Origin: Flexithrix dorotheae DSM 6795
Lineage (GTDB): Bacteria > Bacteroidota > Bacteroidia > Cytophagales > Flammeovirgaceae
Direction: 5' to 3'
Assembly (NCBI RefSeq): GCF_000379765.1
Contig: NZ_KB903443.1
Coordinates: forward strand, 494,881 to 558,880
Length of the DNA: 64,000 nt
This document shows positions 18,641-27,250 of the stretch, piece after piece; position 1 is the first letter of the stretch, and the number at the start of each line of letters is the position of its first letter. The notes under the pieces were generated by a model, which ran no database searches, was not told the DNA's origin, and saw only the letters and a program-made list of their open reading frames with translations. The translations under genes and the position numbers were made by a program.

Positions 18641-19297
18641 TTAAATTGACATTTCAGGAATTTGGCCATTCACAATTAAATTCCCCTCAGTTGCTTTTCT
18701 AATTTCTTCAATACTAACTCCGGGAGCTCTTTCTACTAATTTAAATCCCTCCTCTACAACCTCCAAAACAGCTAAATTAGACACAATTTTTTTTACGCAT
18801 TTAACTCCTGTGATAGGTAGAGAGCATTTTTTTAATAATTTAGATTCACCGGCCTTGTTGGTATGCATCATTGCCACAATAATATTTTTTGCAGAAGCTA
18901 CCAAATCCATGGCACCACCCATTCCCTTTACCATTTTACCAGGAATTTTCCAGTTGGCAATATCCCCATTTTCAGCAACCTCCATTGCACCCAAAACGGT
19001 CAGATCAACATGGCCACCCCTTATCATGGCAAAACTAACTGAGGAATCAAAAATAGAAGAGCCAGCCAATGTAGTAACTGTTTCTTTTCCAGCATTGATT
19101 AAATCAGGATCAACATCTCTTTCCTTCGGGTACGGGCCCATTCCTAACAGGCCGTTTTCAGATTGCAAAGTAACATTTACCCCTTCAGGGATATAATTTG
19201 CTACGAGAGTGGGAATTCCTATTCCCAAATTCACGTAATACCCATCCTGTAATTCCTGGGCAATTCTTTTGGCAATACCAAATTTATCAAGTGACAT
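18641..19297 (-). CDS. scoB: 3-oxoacid CoA-transferase subunit B
   Basis: The beta subunit (218 residues) of a class I CoA-transferase such as succinyl-CoA:3-ketoacid CoA-transferase, used in ketone-body or acetoacetate use. The active-site glutamate is in [12 protein letters not shown] near residue 46, and [21 protein letters not shown] and GMGGAMDLV are diagnostic of subunit B. The enzyme needs subunit A, which normally lies next to it; here menA is upstream and a PLP enzyme downstream, with no scoA in the window. Subunit A is therefore expected elsewhere in the genome. Confidence 0.95.
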   Translation of the reverse strand: MSLDKFGIAKRIAQELQDGYYVNLGIGIPTLVANYIPEGVNVTLQSENGLLGMGPYPKERDVDPDLINAGKETVTTLAGSSIFDSSVSFAMIRGGHVDLTVLGAMEVAENGDIANWKIPGKMVKGMGGAMDLVASAKNIIVAMMHTNKAGESKLLKKCSLPITGVKCVKKIVSNLAVLEVVEEGFKLVERAPGVSIEEIRKATEGNLIVNGQIPEMSI

Positions 19298-19417
19298 ATT
19301 ATGCGTAGTATTATTGGTTAAAAAAAATAGTAGTGGTTACTTTTATATTGTTGAATTCAATATATAGGTCAATTTGATCAGTTCCTAATCGAAAGGTGAT
19401 TAGGTTTATTAGAAAAA

Positions 19418-20314
19418 TCAAATAATTTGACCTATTCCAAAAGTTAATACAAAAATAAGGGTGGTAAGAGCCATTTGTTTTAAATACGGATCAAGATCAC
19501 CTGGTTTTTCATATTTTGAAACCGCATTTCCGTTTTTCAATAGCAGTGGTAGTGCTAATAAAAATAAAAGCTGCCACCCGGACTGAAAGTTTAAAAGAAC
19601 ATAAGTAAGTGATAATACCATTCCTGATACTAAAAGCAACCAGTGATAAATTCTAGCTTTTTTTCTCCCGATTCTCACAGGGATAGACATTTTCCCTGCA
19701 ATTTTATCAGAAGGAATATCCCTTATATTATTTACATTTAAAACAGCAGTGGCAAATAACCCGCAACTGGTTGCTGGCAGTAAATTTAACCAATCCCAGG
19801 TATTGGTATGTAAATAAAATGTTCCTAAAACCCCCAACCAGCCGAAAAAAATCATTACTGAGATATCTCCCAAACCGGCATAGCCATATGGACTTGGTCC
19901 TGCGGTGTAGGTTATTGCTGCCCCAATAGCCAGAATTCCGAGTATCAGAAAAATCAAAATGTATATGAAATTTTCATTTCCAAAAGATACCCAGATTAAA
20001 CTTAATCCAGAAATTAAGGATAGCGTGGCAAACAGGATCATCGCATTTTTCATTGCCTTGGCTGAGATTTTCCCAGACTGAACAGCCCGTGAAGGTCCTT
20101 CTCGCTCATCGCTATCCGCTCCATGTTTTGAATCACCATAATCATTGGCCAGATTAGAAAGAATCTGTAAAAAAATTGTAGTGAGTCCACTTAGTAAAAA
20201 AACTTCCCATCGGAACATCTTCTGGGAAGCGGCCAAAAAGCTTCCCATCCCAATACAGGCAAGAGACAGTGGTAAGGTCCTCAATCGGAAAGCTTCTATC
20301 CAGTATTTTATCAT
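19418..20314 (-). CDS. menA: 1,4-dihydroxy-2-naphthoate polyprenyltransferase
   Basis: An integral membrane prenyltransferase (298 residues) that joins the isoprenoid chain to DHNA in menaquinone synthesis. The first aspartate-rich motif is NLANDYGDSKHGAD near residue 55, with the usual REGPSRAVQSG after it, and the second is LNVNNIRDIPSDKIAGK near 190. About eight membrane helices can be seen. It is the first gene of the minus-strand run ending at 16402, with 120 bases before scoB, so it may or may not share their transcript. Confidence 0.95.
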   Translation of the reverse strand: MIKYWIEAFRLRTLPLSLACIGMGSFLAASQKMFRWEVFLLSGLTTIFLQILSNLANDYGDSKHGADSDEREGPSRAVQSGKISAKAMKNAMILFATLSLISGLSLIWVSFGNENFIYILIFLILGILAIGAAITYTAGPSPYGYAGLGDISVMIFFGWLGVLGTFYLHTNTWDWLNLLPATSCGLFATAVLNVNNIRDIPSDKIAGKMSIPVRIGRKKARIYHWLLLVSGMVLSLTYVLLNFQSGWQLLFLLALPLLLKNGNAVSKYEKPGDLDPYLKQMALTTLIFVLTFGIGQII

Positions 20315-20719
20315 TATTTAAAGATTAATCTTAATTTTTAAAATATTTTATAAATACATTGCAATAAAATTATTTAAGAATATTGGGTAATCTGTATATT
20401 TATAAAAAAATCGCATGGAAAACCGTTTGGCGATTCTCTTGCTGTAAAAATATATAAGCTATTATATTTTTTAAAAAGGACCTGAATTCTAGTTCAATTA
20501 TCCTTTTGAAAATAAAACAATACCAGAGCCATTTTAATTTTAAGGCTAATTTATACCTATAAAGATGTTGCTGATTACTCCACCAAATAGTCTTATCTGA
20601 AATCACTTTTTTTACAAATATCAACTTTAAAACAATAGCAAGTTGACAAAACCACAAATCCTTTTTGTTAATTGTCGCATTGCATACTTGATTGTCGATT
20701 TTTTCAAAATTAATTAACT
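20315..20719. other. Divergent intergenic region, menA / sirtuin
   Basis: About 405 AT-rich bases. Near 20690 the sequence TACTTG preceded by a TTG resembles a weak promoter for the sirtuin gene but misses one base of the -7 consensus. An open frame of 85 codons on the minus strand has no family resemblance, poor composition and no upstream signal, and I regard it as noise. Confidence 0.4.
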
Positions 20720-21421
20720 ATGACCAAAAAAAAACTTGTTGTACTCTCCGGGGCAGGTATTAGCGCTGAAAGTGGAATACCAACCTTTAGAGCCTCTGAC
20801 GGATTATGGGAAGGGCATGATGTAATGCAGGTGGCCACCTTTGAGGGTTGGCGAAGAGACAAAAACCTGGTATTAAACTTTTATAATGAAAGAAGGAAAG
20901 CTGCCCTAAATGCAAAACCGAATGAAGGACATATTATATTGGCTGAACTTCAGACTTATTTTGATGTAACCATTGTAACTCAAAATGTAGACAATCTCCA
21001 TGAAAGAGCAGGATCGAAAAAGGTGATTCACTTGCATGGTGAACTTTTTAAATCTAGAAGTACGTTAGATGATACCCTGGTATACGATATTGAAGGTAGT
21101 GAATTGAAATTGGGTGATAAGTGTGAAAAAGGCTCACAATTACGTCCCCACATTGTTTGGTTTGGTGAATCTGTTCCAATGATGGATATCGCTATTGAAG
21201 AGGCATTAAGTGCAGAAATTTTCATTGTGGTTGGAACTTCCCTTTTGGTCTATCCTGCAGCAGGGTTGGTAGATTACACAAAGGATTCTGCGCACAAATA
21301 TATAGTTGATCCTAAAATGCCAGAGCTTGGCAGGCGGTATCAAAATTTACATTGTATTGAGGAAATAGGAAGTGTCGGGTTAAAAATGGTAGCAGAAGAA
21401 ATTACTTCAGAATACGCATAA
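20720..21421 (+). CDS. cobB: Sir2-family NAD-dependent protein deacylase without zinc site
   Basis: A 233-residue sirtuin that removes acyl groups from lysines using NAD+. The NAD site GAGISAESGIPTFR (residues 11-24), TQNVDNLHERAG and the catalytic histidine in HLHGEL are intact. The Y55xxR58 pair (FYNERR) is the signature of SIRT5-like enzymes that prefer succinyl or malonyl lysine. Of the four zinc cysteines only one is left (GDKCEKGSQLRPHIVWFGE), so this is a zinc-free sirtuin. The gene stands alone. Desuccinylase activity is inferred from the YxxR pair. Confidence 0.93.
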   Translation: MTKKKLVVLSGAGISAESGIPTFRASDGLWEGHDVMQVATFEGWRRDKNLVLNFYNERRKAALNAKPNEGHIILAELQTYFDVTIVTQNVDNLHERAGSKKVIHLHGELFKSRSTLDDTLVYDIEGSELKLGDKCEKGSQLRPHIVWFGESVPMMDIAIEEALSAEIFIVVGTSLLVYPAAGLVDYTKDSAHKYIVDPKMPELGRRYQNLHCIEEIGSVGLKMVAEEITSEYA

Positions 21422-21424
21422 TTA

Positions 21425-21458
21425 AAAAGGGTTAGTGACATGATACCACCAACCCTTT
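21425..21458 (+). terminator. Weak terminator-like hairpin after the sirtuin gene
   Basis: AAAGGGTTAGTG pairs with CACCAACCCTTT with one mismatch, four bases after the stop codon. The T-tract is poor, so efficiency is doubtful; it may also serve asnS from the other side. Confidence 0.4.
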
Positions 21459-21485
21459 CCATCTATCTTAATTTTAATTTAAATC

Positions 21486-22925
21486 TTAAAATTCCGCATT
21501 TTGTGGAGTTCTCGGAAATGGAATAACATCTCTTATATTTCCCATTCCGGTTACAAAAAGCATCATCCTTTCAAAACCTAAACCGAAACCACTATGAGGA
21601 GCTGTACCAAATTTTCTTAATTCCAAATACCACCACAACTCAGATTCAGGAACATCCATTTCTTCCATTCTGGTTTTTAACTTTTCCAGGTTTTCTTCTC
21701 TTTGGCTTCCTCCGATTATTTCACCAATCCCTGGAAATAGGATATCCATTGCCCCAACAGTTTTGCCATCCGGATTTTGTTTCATATAAAATGCTTTTAT
21801 ATCCTTTGGGTAGTTGGTGAGAATAACTGGCTTTTTATAATGTTTTTCTACCAAATACCTTTCATGTTCAGATTGCAAATCTATTCCCCATTCCACAGGA
21901 AATTTGAATTTCTTTTTCTTGTGTGGCTTAGAGTTTAGTAATACCTGGATGGCTTCTGTATATTCTAATCGCTCAAATTCATTCTCCACTACAAACTTCA
22001 TTCTTTCAATCAACCCTAATTCGTTTCGCTCATTTTGAGGTTTATTCTTCTCCTCATCGGCAGCCCTCTTATCCAAAAACTCAAGGTCATCCATACAATT
22101 GTCCAGAATATAACTGATAATTGATTTCACAAACTCTTCAGCCAAATCCATATTATCATTTAGATCATAGAAAGCCATTTCAGGCTCAATCATCCAAAAT
22201 TCAGCAAGATGGCGGGAAGTATTGGAATTTTCAGCTCTGAAAGTCGGTCCAAAAGTGTAAACTTCCCCAAGAGACATTGCCCCTACCTCAGCCTCTAACT
22301 GGCCTGAAACGGTCAGGTTTGTTTCTTTCCCGAAAAAATCCTCCTTATAATTCACAGAACCATCTTCATTTAGTGGAGGGGTTTTTGGATCCAGGGTACT
22401 CACCCTAAACATCTCTCCTGCCCCTTCAGCATCCGATCCGGTAACGATGGGAGTGTGCATATAAAAGAAGCCCTTATCATTAAAAAACTTATGTATTGCA
22501 AAGGCAAGATTATGCCTTATCCTCATGATAGCACTGATCGTATTTGTTCGGGGTCTTAAATGGGCTATTTCCCTTAAAAACTCAAGTGAATGCTTTTTAG
22601 GTTGCAGTGGATAAACCTCAGGATCCGCCAAACCAAGAATTTCTATATGCTCAGCAATAAGTTCTACAGATTGCCCTTTTCCCTGTGATTTTACCAATAC
22701 ACCATTCACAGAAATACAAGCTCCGGTATTGATATCCTTAATAGTTGCTTCCGGAAGTTTTTCCATATCCACTACAATCTGGATATTTTTTATAGTGGAA
22801 CCATCATTCAAAGCGATGAAGGTCACATTTTTCCCTTCTCTCTTAGTTCTTACCCAACCTTTAGCATTTACCTGATTATCCACCAGGTCACTCTGAAGCA
22901 AGTATTTGATCTTCGATCTTTTCAC
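21486..22925 (-). CDS. asnS: Asparaginyl-tRNA synthetase
   Basis: A class IIb aminoacyl-tRNA synthetase that charges tRNA-Asn. It has the N-terminal OB fold ([21 protein letters not shown]) and the class II catalytic core, with motif 2 in [22 protein letters not shown] and motif 3 in [15 protein letters not shown]. An ATG at 23003 gives 26 extra residues of unrelated sequence. The GTG at 22925 yields the family-typical start [13 protein letters not shown], so I place the start there (479 residues). The C-terminal PRTPQNAEF also matches AsnRS. The gene is preceded by a stable hairpin (23009-23033). Confidence 0.95.
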   Translation of the reverse strand: MKRSKIKYLLQSDLVDNQVNAKGWVRTKREGKNVTFIALNDGSTIKNIQIVVDMEKLPEATIKDINTGACISVNGVLVKSQGKGQSVELIAEHIEILGLADPEVYPLQPKKHSLEFLREIAHLRPRTNTISAIMRIRHNLAFAIHKFFNDKGFFYMHTPIVTGSDAEGAGEMFRVSTLDPKTPPLNEDGSVNYKEDFFGKETNLTVSGQLEAEVGAMSLGEVYTFGPTFRAENSNTSRHLAEFWMIEPEMAFYDLNDNMDLAEEFVKSIISYILDNCMDDLEFLDKRAADEEKNKPQNERNELGLIERMKFVVENEFERLEYTEAIQVLLNSKPHKKKKFKFPVEWGIDLQSEHERYLVEKHYKKPVILTNYPKDIKAFYMKQNPDGKTVGAMDILFPGIGEIIGGSQREENLEKLKTRMEEMDVPESELWWYLELRKFGTAPHSGFGLGFERMMLFVTGMGNIRDVIPFPRTPQNAEF

Positions 22926-23008
22926 AGTTTCGATTAATTTTAGAAGATTAACCAGCCAATAAAAATGACTTAAATTATTAAAATTAGAGCTTAGAATAAA
23001 CAAACCCC

Positions 23009-23033
23009 CGAATAAACTCCGAGGGTCAATTTT
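23009..23033 (-). terminator. Hairpin in the asnS leader
   Basis: Read on the minus strand, CCCTCGGA pairs with TTCGGGGG (two wobble pairs) around a five-base loop and is followed by TTTGTTTA. It is either the terminator of the DUF3298-like gene 155 bases upstream or an attenuator in front of asnS. Sequence alone does not decide. Confidence 0.4.
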
Positions 23034-23188
23034 GTTACAAAAAAAAGGGTTTTTCTGGTATAATCAAACCTTTGTCAGGTTTGAGTTTCGAATGTATTCC
23101 GGATGCTAAAACATTATGATTGTTTTTTAGGCAAAAACTCAGCAAAAGGACATTTTTTAGAGGGAAATCAAAAAGTTAACCTGGAAAA

Positions 23189-23896
23189 CTAGTTTTTTGC
23201 ACCATTCAAGAGTTCATACCCAACATTATTTTCATCCAACAACTCCTTTATATCTTTCCAGGGAATTCTGATTTCGTTTTCGCAAACATTTTTGTTTTGA
23301 TTTTTTTCACTGTCATCAATAATGATCACCAAATCAGTGCTTTCAATACAGAAATTGTTTAAAACTGAGGGCGATTCAAATTTACATCCATATTTCGAAT
23401 TGATATAGGTGATCAATTCTTTGCTGTAATCAACCTCTGGCCTGAATAAATCACTGATATAGATAAAACGATTCCTGGAAACATCATAATTAATGGTTTT
23501 ACTCAGGTCTATTGGATTTTTCAGTCCTGAATAAAAAGTCCTTTTTTCAAATTTCACACTTAATACCCCATGGTATTGCCTGCAAATATTATAATCCAGA
23601 TTCAGGTAGCTATAACCGAAATTTGAAGCATTTCCCTTTTTTTGAAGCTTCCCTTGAAAATCAGTTATTGCTGCGCTCATTATTTTCTGAACAGCAAGAT
23701 TTAATTCATAGTGTTTTTCGTGATTTTCGTCTAAAATTTCGGGATAGGAAATATTGAGCTGATAAGATAATTGAGGATAGTTTTTATTAAACCCTCTTTT
23801 GATAATGGAAATGTCCTTTTCTGAGATGGCAGGTGAGCCACCAGAAAAAGGGTTGATCAATACCACTGCAAAGTATAGAAGTGAAATTAACTTCAT
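23189..23896 (-). CDS. Secreted DUF3298/RsiV-like hypothetical protein
   Basis: A 235-residue exported protein with a signal peptide (hydrophobic to about residue 16, cleavage probably near GGSPA). The mature part has the layout of DUF4163/DUF3298 proteins such as the C-terminal half of RsiV: paired beta strands around LSYQLNISYPEIL and GVLSVKFEKRTFYSGLKNPID, then TINYDVSRNRFIYISDLF near residue 140. In this family it is a periplasmic domain related to lysozyme sensing, but there is no sigma-factor partner here. It lies upstream of asnS on the same strand. Confidence 0.7.
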   Translation of the reverse strand: MKLISLLYFAVVLINPFSGGSPAISEKDISIIKRGFNKNYPQLSYQLNISYPEILDENHEKHYELNLAVQKIMSAAITDFQGKLQKKGNASNFGYSYLNLDYNICRQYHGVLSVKFEKRTFYSGLKNPIDLSKTINYDVSRNRFIYISDLFRPEVDYSKELITYINSKYGCKFESPSVLNNFCIESTDLVIIIDDSEKNQNKNVCENEIRIPWKDIKELLDENNVGYELLNGAKN

Positions 23897-24078
23897 ATAG
23901 CAAAATTAAAAAGCACTATCTGCTAAAACAGACAAATTAAAGTAAACATAATTTTAAGATAGCAGGACTTTTTGTAAGGAAATTTGGCAGATTTCTATCC
24001 TGGAGATAGAACAAATGTTGGTGCTAATGGGATTATTAGTGGCTTAATGTAACAAATCTACTGTTTTTTATTAATAAA

Positions 24079-24101
24079 ACGTAATATTTTTTTTATTACG
24101 T
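24079..24101 (-). terminator. AT-rich hairpin after nuoH
   Basis: ACGTAAT and ATTACGT form a seven-base stem about 20 bases after the nuoH stop codon, followed on the minus strand by TTTATTAAT. The stem is weak. Confidence 0.3.
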
Positions 24102-24122
24102 ATAAAATTTACCCATTAAAAA

Positions 24123-25241
24123 TTATATCATTAATAATCTCCAAATAGCACAAATGAATAAAAGCACTAGAGAAATGGGTGTAAGGTATTTCCAACACAA
24201 AGACATAAGCTGGTCCACTCTTAATCTGGGATAGGTCCATCTTATCCACATTTGTACCAGAATTAAGGCAAAAACTTTTAATAATATCCAGAAAATTCCC
24301 CAAATATTGCCCATTACCGTGCCTGGCAACCCACTTGTCCATTCAGCTAATCTCAAACTACCAATATTGGGAAAAGGCGTGTTCCATCCTCCAAAAAATA
24401 AAATAGCAGCAACAAAACTAACTAAAAGCATCATGGCATATTCAGCCAGCATCACCATTGACCATCTGAATCCAGTATATTCCGTATGAAAACCGCCAAT
24501 CAATTCAGACTCAGCTTCTGGTAAATCAAAAGGGGTTCGGTTGGCTTCCGCCAGACTGGAAATAAAAAATATGATAAATACAAAAAACAGCAAAGGCATC
24601 CGAACTACATTCCAGGTTAAAAACCCACCAATATCTGTGACTTCTATACCAAGCTTTTTAATTCCAAACAGGTAATTTAACTCATTGGAATAATTGATAG
24701 TCTCTGTCTGATATTGTTGAATCCATATTCCCTGCTGAAAGCTAATTTCCTGCAAGTTGAGTGTTTGGCAAATCACTACCGCACATAAAACAGAAATTCC
24801 CAAAGGCACTTCATAGGAAACAATCTGAGATACAGCACGCATGGCCCCATAGATCGTGTACTTATTATTGGAGCCCCAACCTGCCATCAGAATTCCTAAA
24901 ACATCAAGAGATATAATGGCCAGAAGATAAAAAACCCCTACCGAGGCAATTGACCCTATGATCCCTGAAGTAAGTGGAATAACAGCAAAACCAGAAAAAA
25001 CCGCTGTGAAAATAATAACAGGGGCTACAAGAAAGAGAAACTTATCTGCAGTTTTGGGAATTATATCTTCTTTCTGAATTAATTTTAGGAGGTCTGCTAC
25101 GGTTTGGAGAATACCAAATTTACCCACTTCCATTGGACCCAACCTATCCTGGGCAAAAGCGGATACCTTTCGCTCAATATAAACAGCGAAAACTGTATAA
25201 ATTATAACAAGAAGTAGTAAGAGAACGAAGGCAATAACCAT
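24123..25241 (-). CDS. nuoH: NADH-quinone oxidoreductase subunit H
   Basis: The membrane subunit of respiratory complex I that forms the quinone chamber. The 372 residues contain about eight membrane helices and the conserved stretches YIERKVSAFAQDRLGPMEVG, GWGSNNKYTIYGAMRA, SLAEANRTPFDLPEAESELI and GFHTEYTGFRWSMVMLAEY, all intact, so it should be functional. Complex I genes normally lie together, with nuoG before and nuoI after; here a marR gene is upstream and a DUF3298-like gene downstream, so nuoH is transcribed on its own. A -7 element lies 30 bases before the ATG. Confidence 0.97.
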   Translation of the reverse strand: MVIAFVLLLLLVIIYTVFAVYIERKVSAFAQDRLGPMEVGKFGILQTVADLLKLIQKEDIIPKTADKFLFLVAPVIIFTAVFSGFAVIPLTSGIIGSIASVGVFYLLAIISLDVLGILMAGWGSNNKYTIYGAMRAVSQIVSYEVPLGISVLCAVVICQTLNLQEISFQQGIWIQQYQTETINYSNELNYLFGIKKLGIEVTDIGGFLTWNVVRMPLLFFVFIIFFISSLAEANRTPFDLPEAESELIGGFHTEYTGFRWSMVMLAEYAMMLLVSFVAAILFFGGWNTPFPNIGSLRLAEWTSGLPGTVMGNIWGIFWILLKVFALILVQMWIRWTYPRLRVDQLMSLCWKYLTPISLVLLFICAIWRLLMI

Positions 25242-25270
25242 CCTAAATAATTTTCAGCTAAAATTTGGTC

Positions 25271-25278
25271 CAAAGTTA
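25271..25278 (-). promoter_or_regulatory. nuoH: Possible -7 element for nuoH
   Basis: On the minus strand TAACTTTG matches the -7 consensus 30 bases before the nuoH ATG, between marR and nuoH. No -33 TTG at the right distance. It supports separate transcription of nuoH. Confidence 0.35.
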
Positions 25279-25312
25279 ATTTCAATTTCTGATGAAAAAA
25301 ACTCTTTCCAAT

Positions 25313-25762
25313 TTATCCTCTTAGTTTATCCAATAAATAACTTAATTGTTTCAGTTCCTCAACTGATAAATTACTACAACAGAACTCTATTTTTTCGGGT
25401 GAATTCTCTATCTCTTTCAATAGATCCAAACCCTTGGCAGTTATTTTTACATCCACCTGCCTTCTGTCATCTTTACAAACATGTCTTCCAACAAGACCCT
25501 TCTGTCTTAATTTCTCCACCAATCTTGATGCATTTGACATTCTATCCAACATTCTTTCCATCAATAAATTTATGCTGGCTGGTCTAGGATATTGTCCTCT
25601 TAAAATTCTTAATATATTAAATTGTTGGGGAGAAAGGTTATACTGTTTAAAAAATTTGGCATTCAAAGAGTTAACCCAATTTCCGGTAAACATTAAATTT
25701 AACATGGCTTTCTGGTGCACACTTGAAAACTTGTACTGTTTTATTTCTTCTTCAAAATTCAT
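25313..25762 (-). CDS. MarR family transcriptional regulator
   Basis: A 149-residue winged-helix regulator. The fold is clear: LSPQQFNILRILRGQYPRPA, the recognition helix in SINLLMERMLDRMSNASRLV near residue 80, and the wing in CKDDRRQVDVKITAKGLDLL near 115. It is closer to the YwhA/HosA-like type than the MarR at 1932. It lies 71 bases upstream of nuoH on the same strand, which may be chance. The ligand is unknown. Confidence 0.9.
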   Translation of the reverse strand: MNFEEEIKQYKFSSVHQKAMLNLMFTGNWVNSLNAKFFKQYNLSPQQFNILRILRGQYPRPASINLLMERMLDRMSNASRLVEKLRQKGLVGRHVCKDDRRQVDVKITAKGLDLLKEIENSPEKIEFCCSNLSVEELKQLSYLLDKLRG

Positions 25763-26155
25763 GTTAAATCTTTTTTAAGTATAGCAATCCTGGAGATGGA
25801 ATAATAAACTTAAGCTGCCACAATTATCCTGACTCACAAAGTTTCAATTTAATCTACTTTTTTCTGAACTGCGGCATTAAATCAAAAAAATATTTTTTAA
25901 AATGAACAATTAAAGAGATTATTTAGATAATCTAAAAAAACAGGAATTTAGCCTTGTATAGGATATTTAAGAAATTTTTCAGCTAATCAGCCTAAATTGA
26001 ATTCCTCATATTATTCCAATTTTGCCAAATTATCCAACTTTCAATTGCTTATTTTTAACGTGCAAACCCTATAATTAACCGAAGCATTTTGATACTGTTC
26101 TTCAAAAATTTTAAATTTATAGAAAAGATTTTTTAAAATTTAACTGAACAACCCA
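25763..26155. other. Divergent intergenic region before the coiled-coil gene
   Basis: About 390 bases upstream of both the marR at 25762 and the secreted coiled-coil gene at 26156. I see no exact promoter match, open frame or hairpin in it. Confidence 0.4.
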
Positions 26156-27040
26156 ATGAAAACTATAATAGGCTCATTCCTTTTATTTTTAATGTTCCCC
26201 TTAATTTCGTTTTCCCAATCTGTTTCTTTTGATGTAGAAGAAATAAAGGAAAATATCAGTAAAGGGGAAGCAAACGGATTTGCTGTTTATATCCCACAAG
26301 CCCATCGAAAAGATGTAGAAAAAGCATGGAGTAAAGACATTAGAGTAGATACAAAGTCAAAAGTGGTAGAAAAAGATGGAGAATTCTTCATTGAGGGTAC
26401 AAATATCGATAGATTATCAGCAAATCCTATTAACGTATTCAGCAGGATAATAGAAATGGATAGTGGAGTGAAAGTACATGCATTTTTTGAAGTGGATTCA
26501 ACCTTTTTATCAAGTGAAATTGATGAAGAAAAGGCTACAGTAGCCAAAAAAATTGTAGCTGAATTTGCATCCGATGCCTATACTTTTGCAGTTCAGGAGG
26601 AGTTGGAAGAGGAAGAGAAGAAATTAAAAAATTTAAACAATGACCTGAAAAAACTGGTGAATGAAAATGAAAAAATGCATAAAACAATTGCCATGAATAA
26701 TTCAGATATAGATGCCTTAAATGCTGATTTGGATCAAAATAAACTTAAACTTGACCCTAACCATGGAAAAACAGTGGCAGTTTATGATGAAAATGGAAGG
26801 GAAATCGATAGGGCTCCGGCCCCCTCAGAAGTTAAAAAGATTGATGCAGATTTAAAAAAGGAAATTGATAAGGAAGCAAAAAAAATACATAAAAAGATCT
26901 TTAAATTAGAATCAGAAATTAGAGAAGCTGAAAGAAATATTCCAGTTAATTTGCAGGAACAGGAAGAAAAGAAAAGTGAAATTGAGGCTCAGGAAATGGT
27001 AATTGAAAAAGTAATGCAAAAATTGGAAAATGTCCAATAA
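26156..27040 (+). CDS. Secreted coiled-coil hypothetical protein
   Basis: A 294-residue exported protein with a signal peptide ending in FSQS (about residue 22). Residues 25-140 form a compact domain with a repeated alpha/beta feel (GEANGFAVYIPQAHRKDVEKAW and later KATVAKKIVAEFASDAYTFA). From about 143 to the end it is a long highly charged coiled coil. A short GKTVAVYDENGREIDRA stretch interrupts it near residue 205. No family is recognised. Similar proteins pair a small envelope domain with a coiled-coil stalk. It ends with a strong terminator and appears monocistronic. Confidence 0.75.
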   Translation: MKTIIGSFLLFLMFPLISFSQSVSFDVEEIKENISKGEANGFAVYIPQAHRKDVEKAWSKDIRVDTKSKVVEKDGEFFIEGTNIDRLSANPINVFSRIIEMDSGVKVHAFFEVDSTFLSSEIDEEKATVAKKIVAEFASDAYTFAVQEELEEEEKKLKNLNNDLKKLVNENEKMHKTIAMNNSDIDALNADLDQNKLKLDPNHGKTVAVYDENGREIDRAPAPSEVKKIDADLKKEIDKEAKKIHKKIFKLESEIREAERNIPVNLQEQEEKKSEIEAQEMVIEKVMQKLENVQ

Positions 27041-27056
27041 AAACTGTCTGACATTT

Positions 27057-27098
27057 AAAAGGGCTGTGTTCTAACATTAAAGAATACAGCCCTTTTTT
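27057..27098 (+). terminator. Intrinsic terminator of the coiled-coil gene
   Basis: AAAAGGGCTGTGTTCT (27057-27072) pairs with AGAATACAGCCCTTTT (27081-27096) with one wobble pair; the loop has eight bases and the T-tract has six. Confidence 0.88.
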
Positions 27099-27250
27099 AT
27101 GAAGTTGTTCAAAGTTAAATCTTTTGACTACGTATGGCCTATTTTGCAACATGCTTTCTCATTAAATAATGAGAATTACATAACTCCAAAATAGTAATAA
27201 ATTTAGTATTTTTTTAAATTGAGGTTAAGTGTCAAATAACCACCATAATA

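Noticed and set aside
20400..20657. 85-codon minus-strand frame between menA and the sirtuin gene
   Set aside because: It has no promoter or start signal, a random composition with a run of Lys, Phe and Ile typical of AT-rich non-coding DNA, and no resemblance to a family.
24109..24342. 77-codon minus-strand frame overlapping the nuoH end
   Set aside because: It lies within nuoH in another frame; nuoH is certain from conserved motifs.
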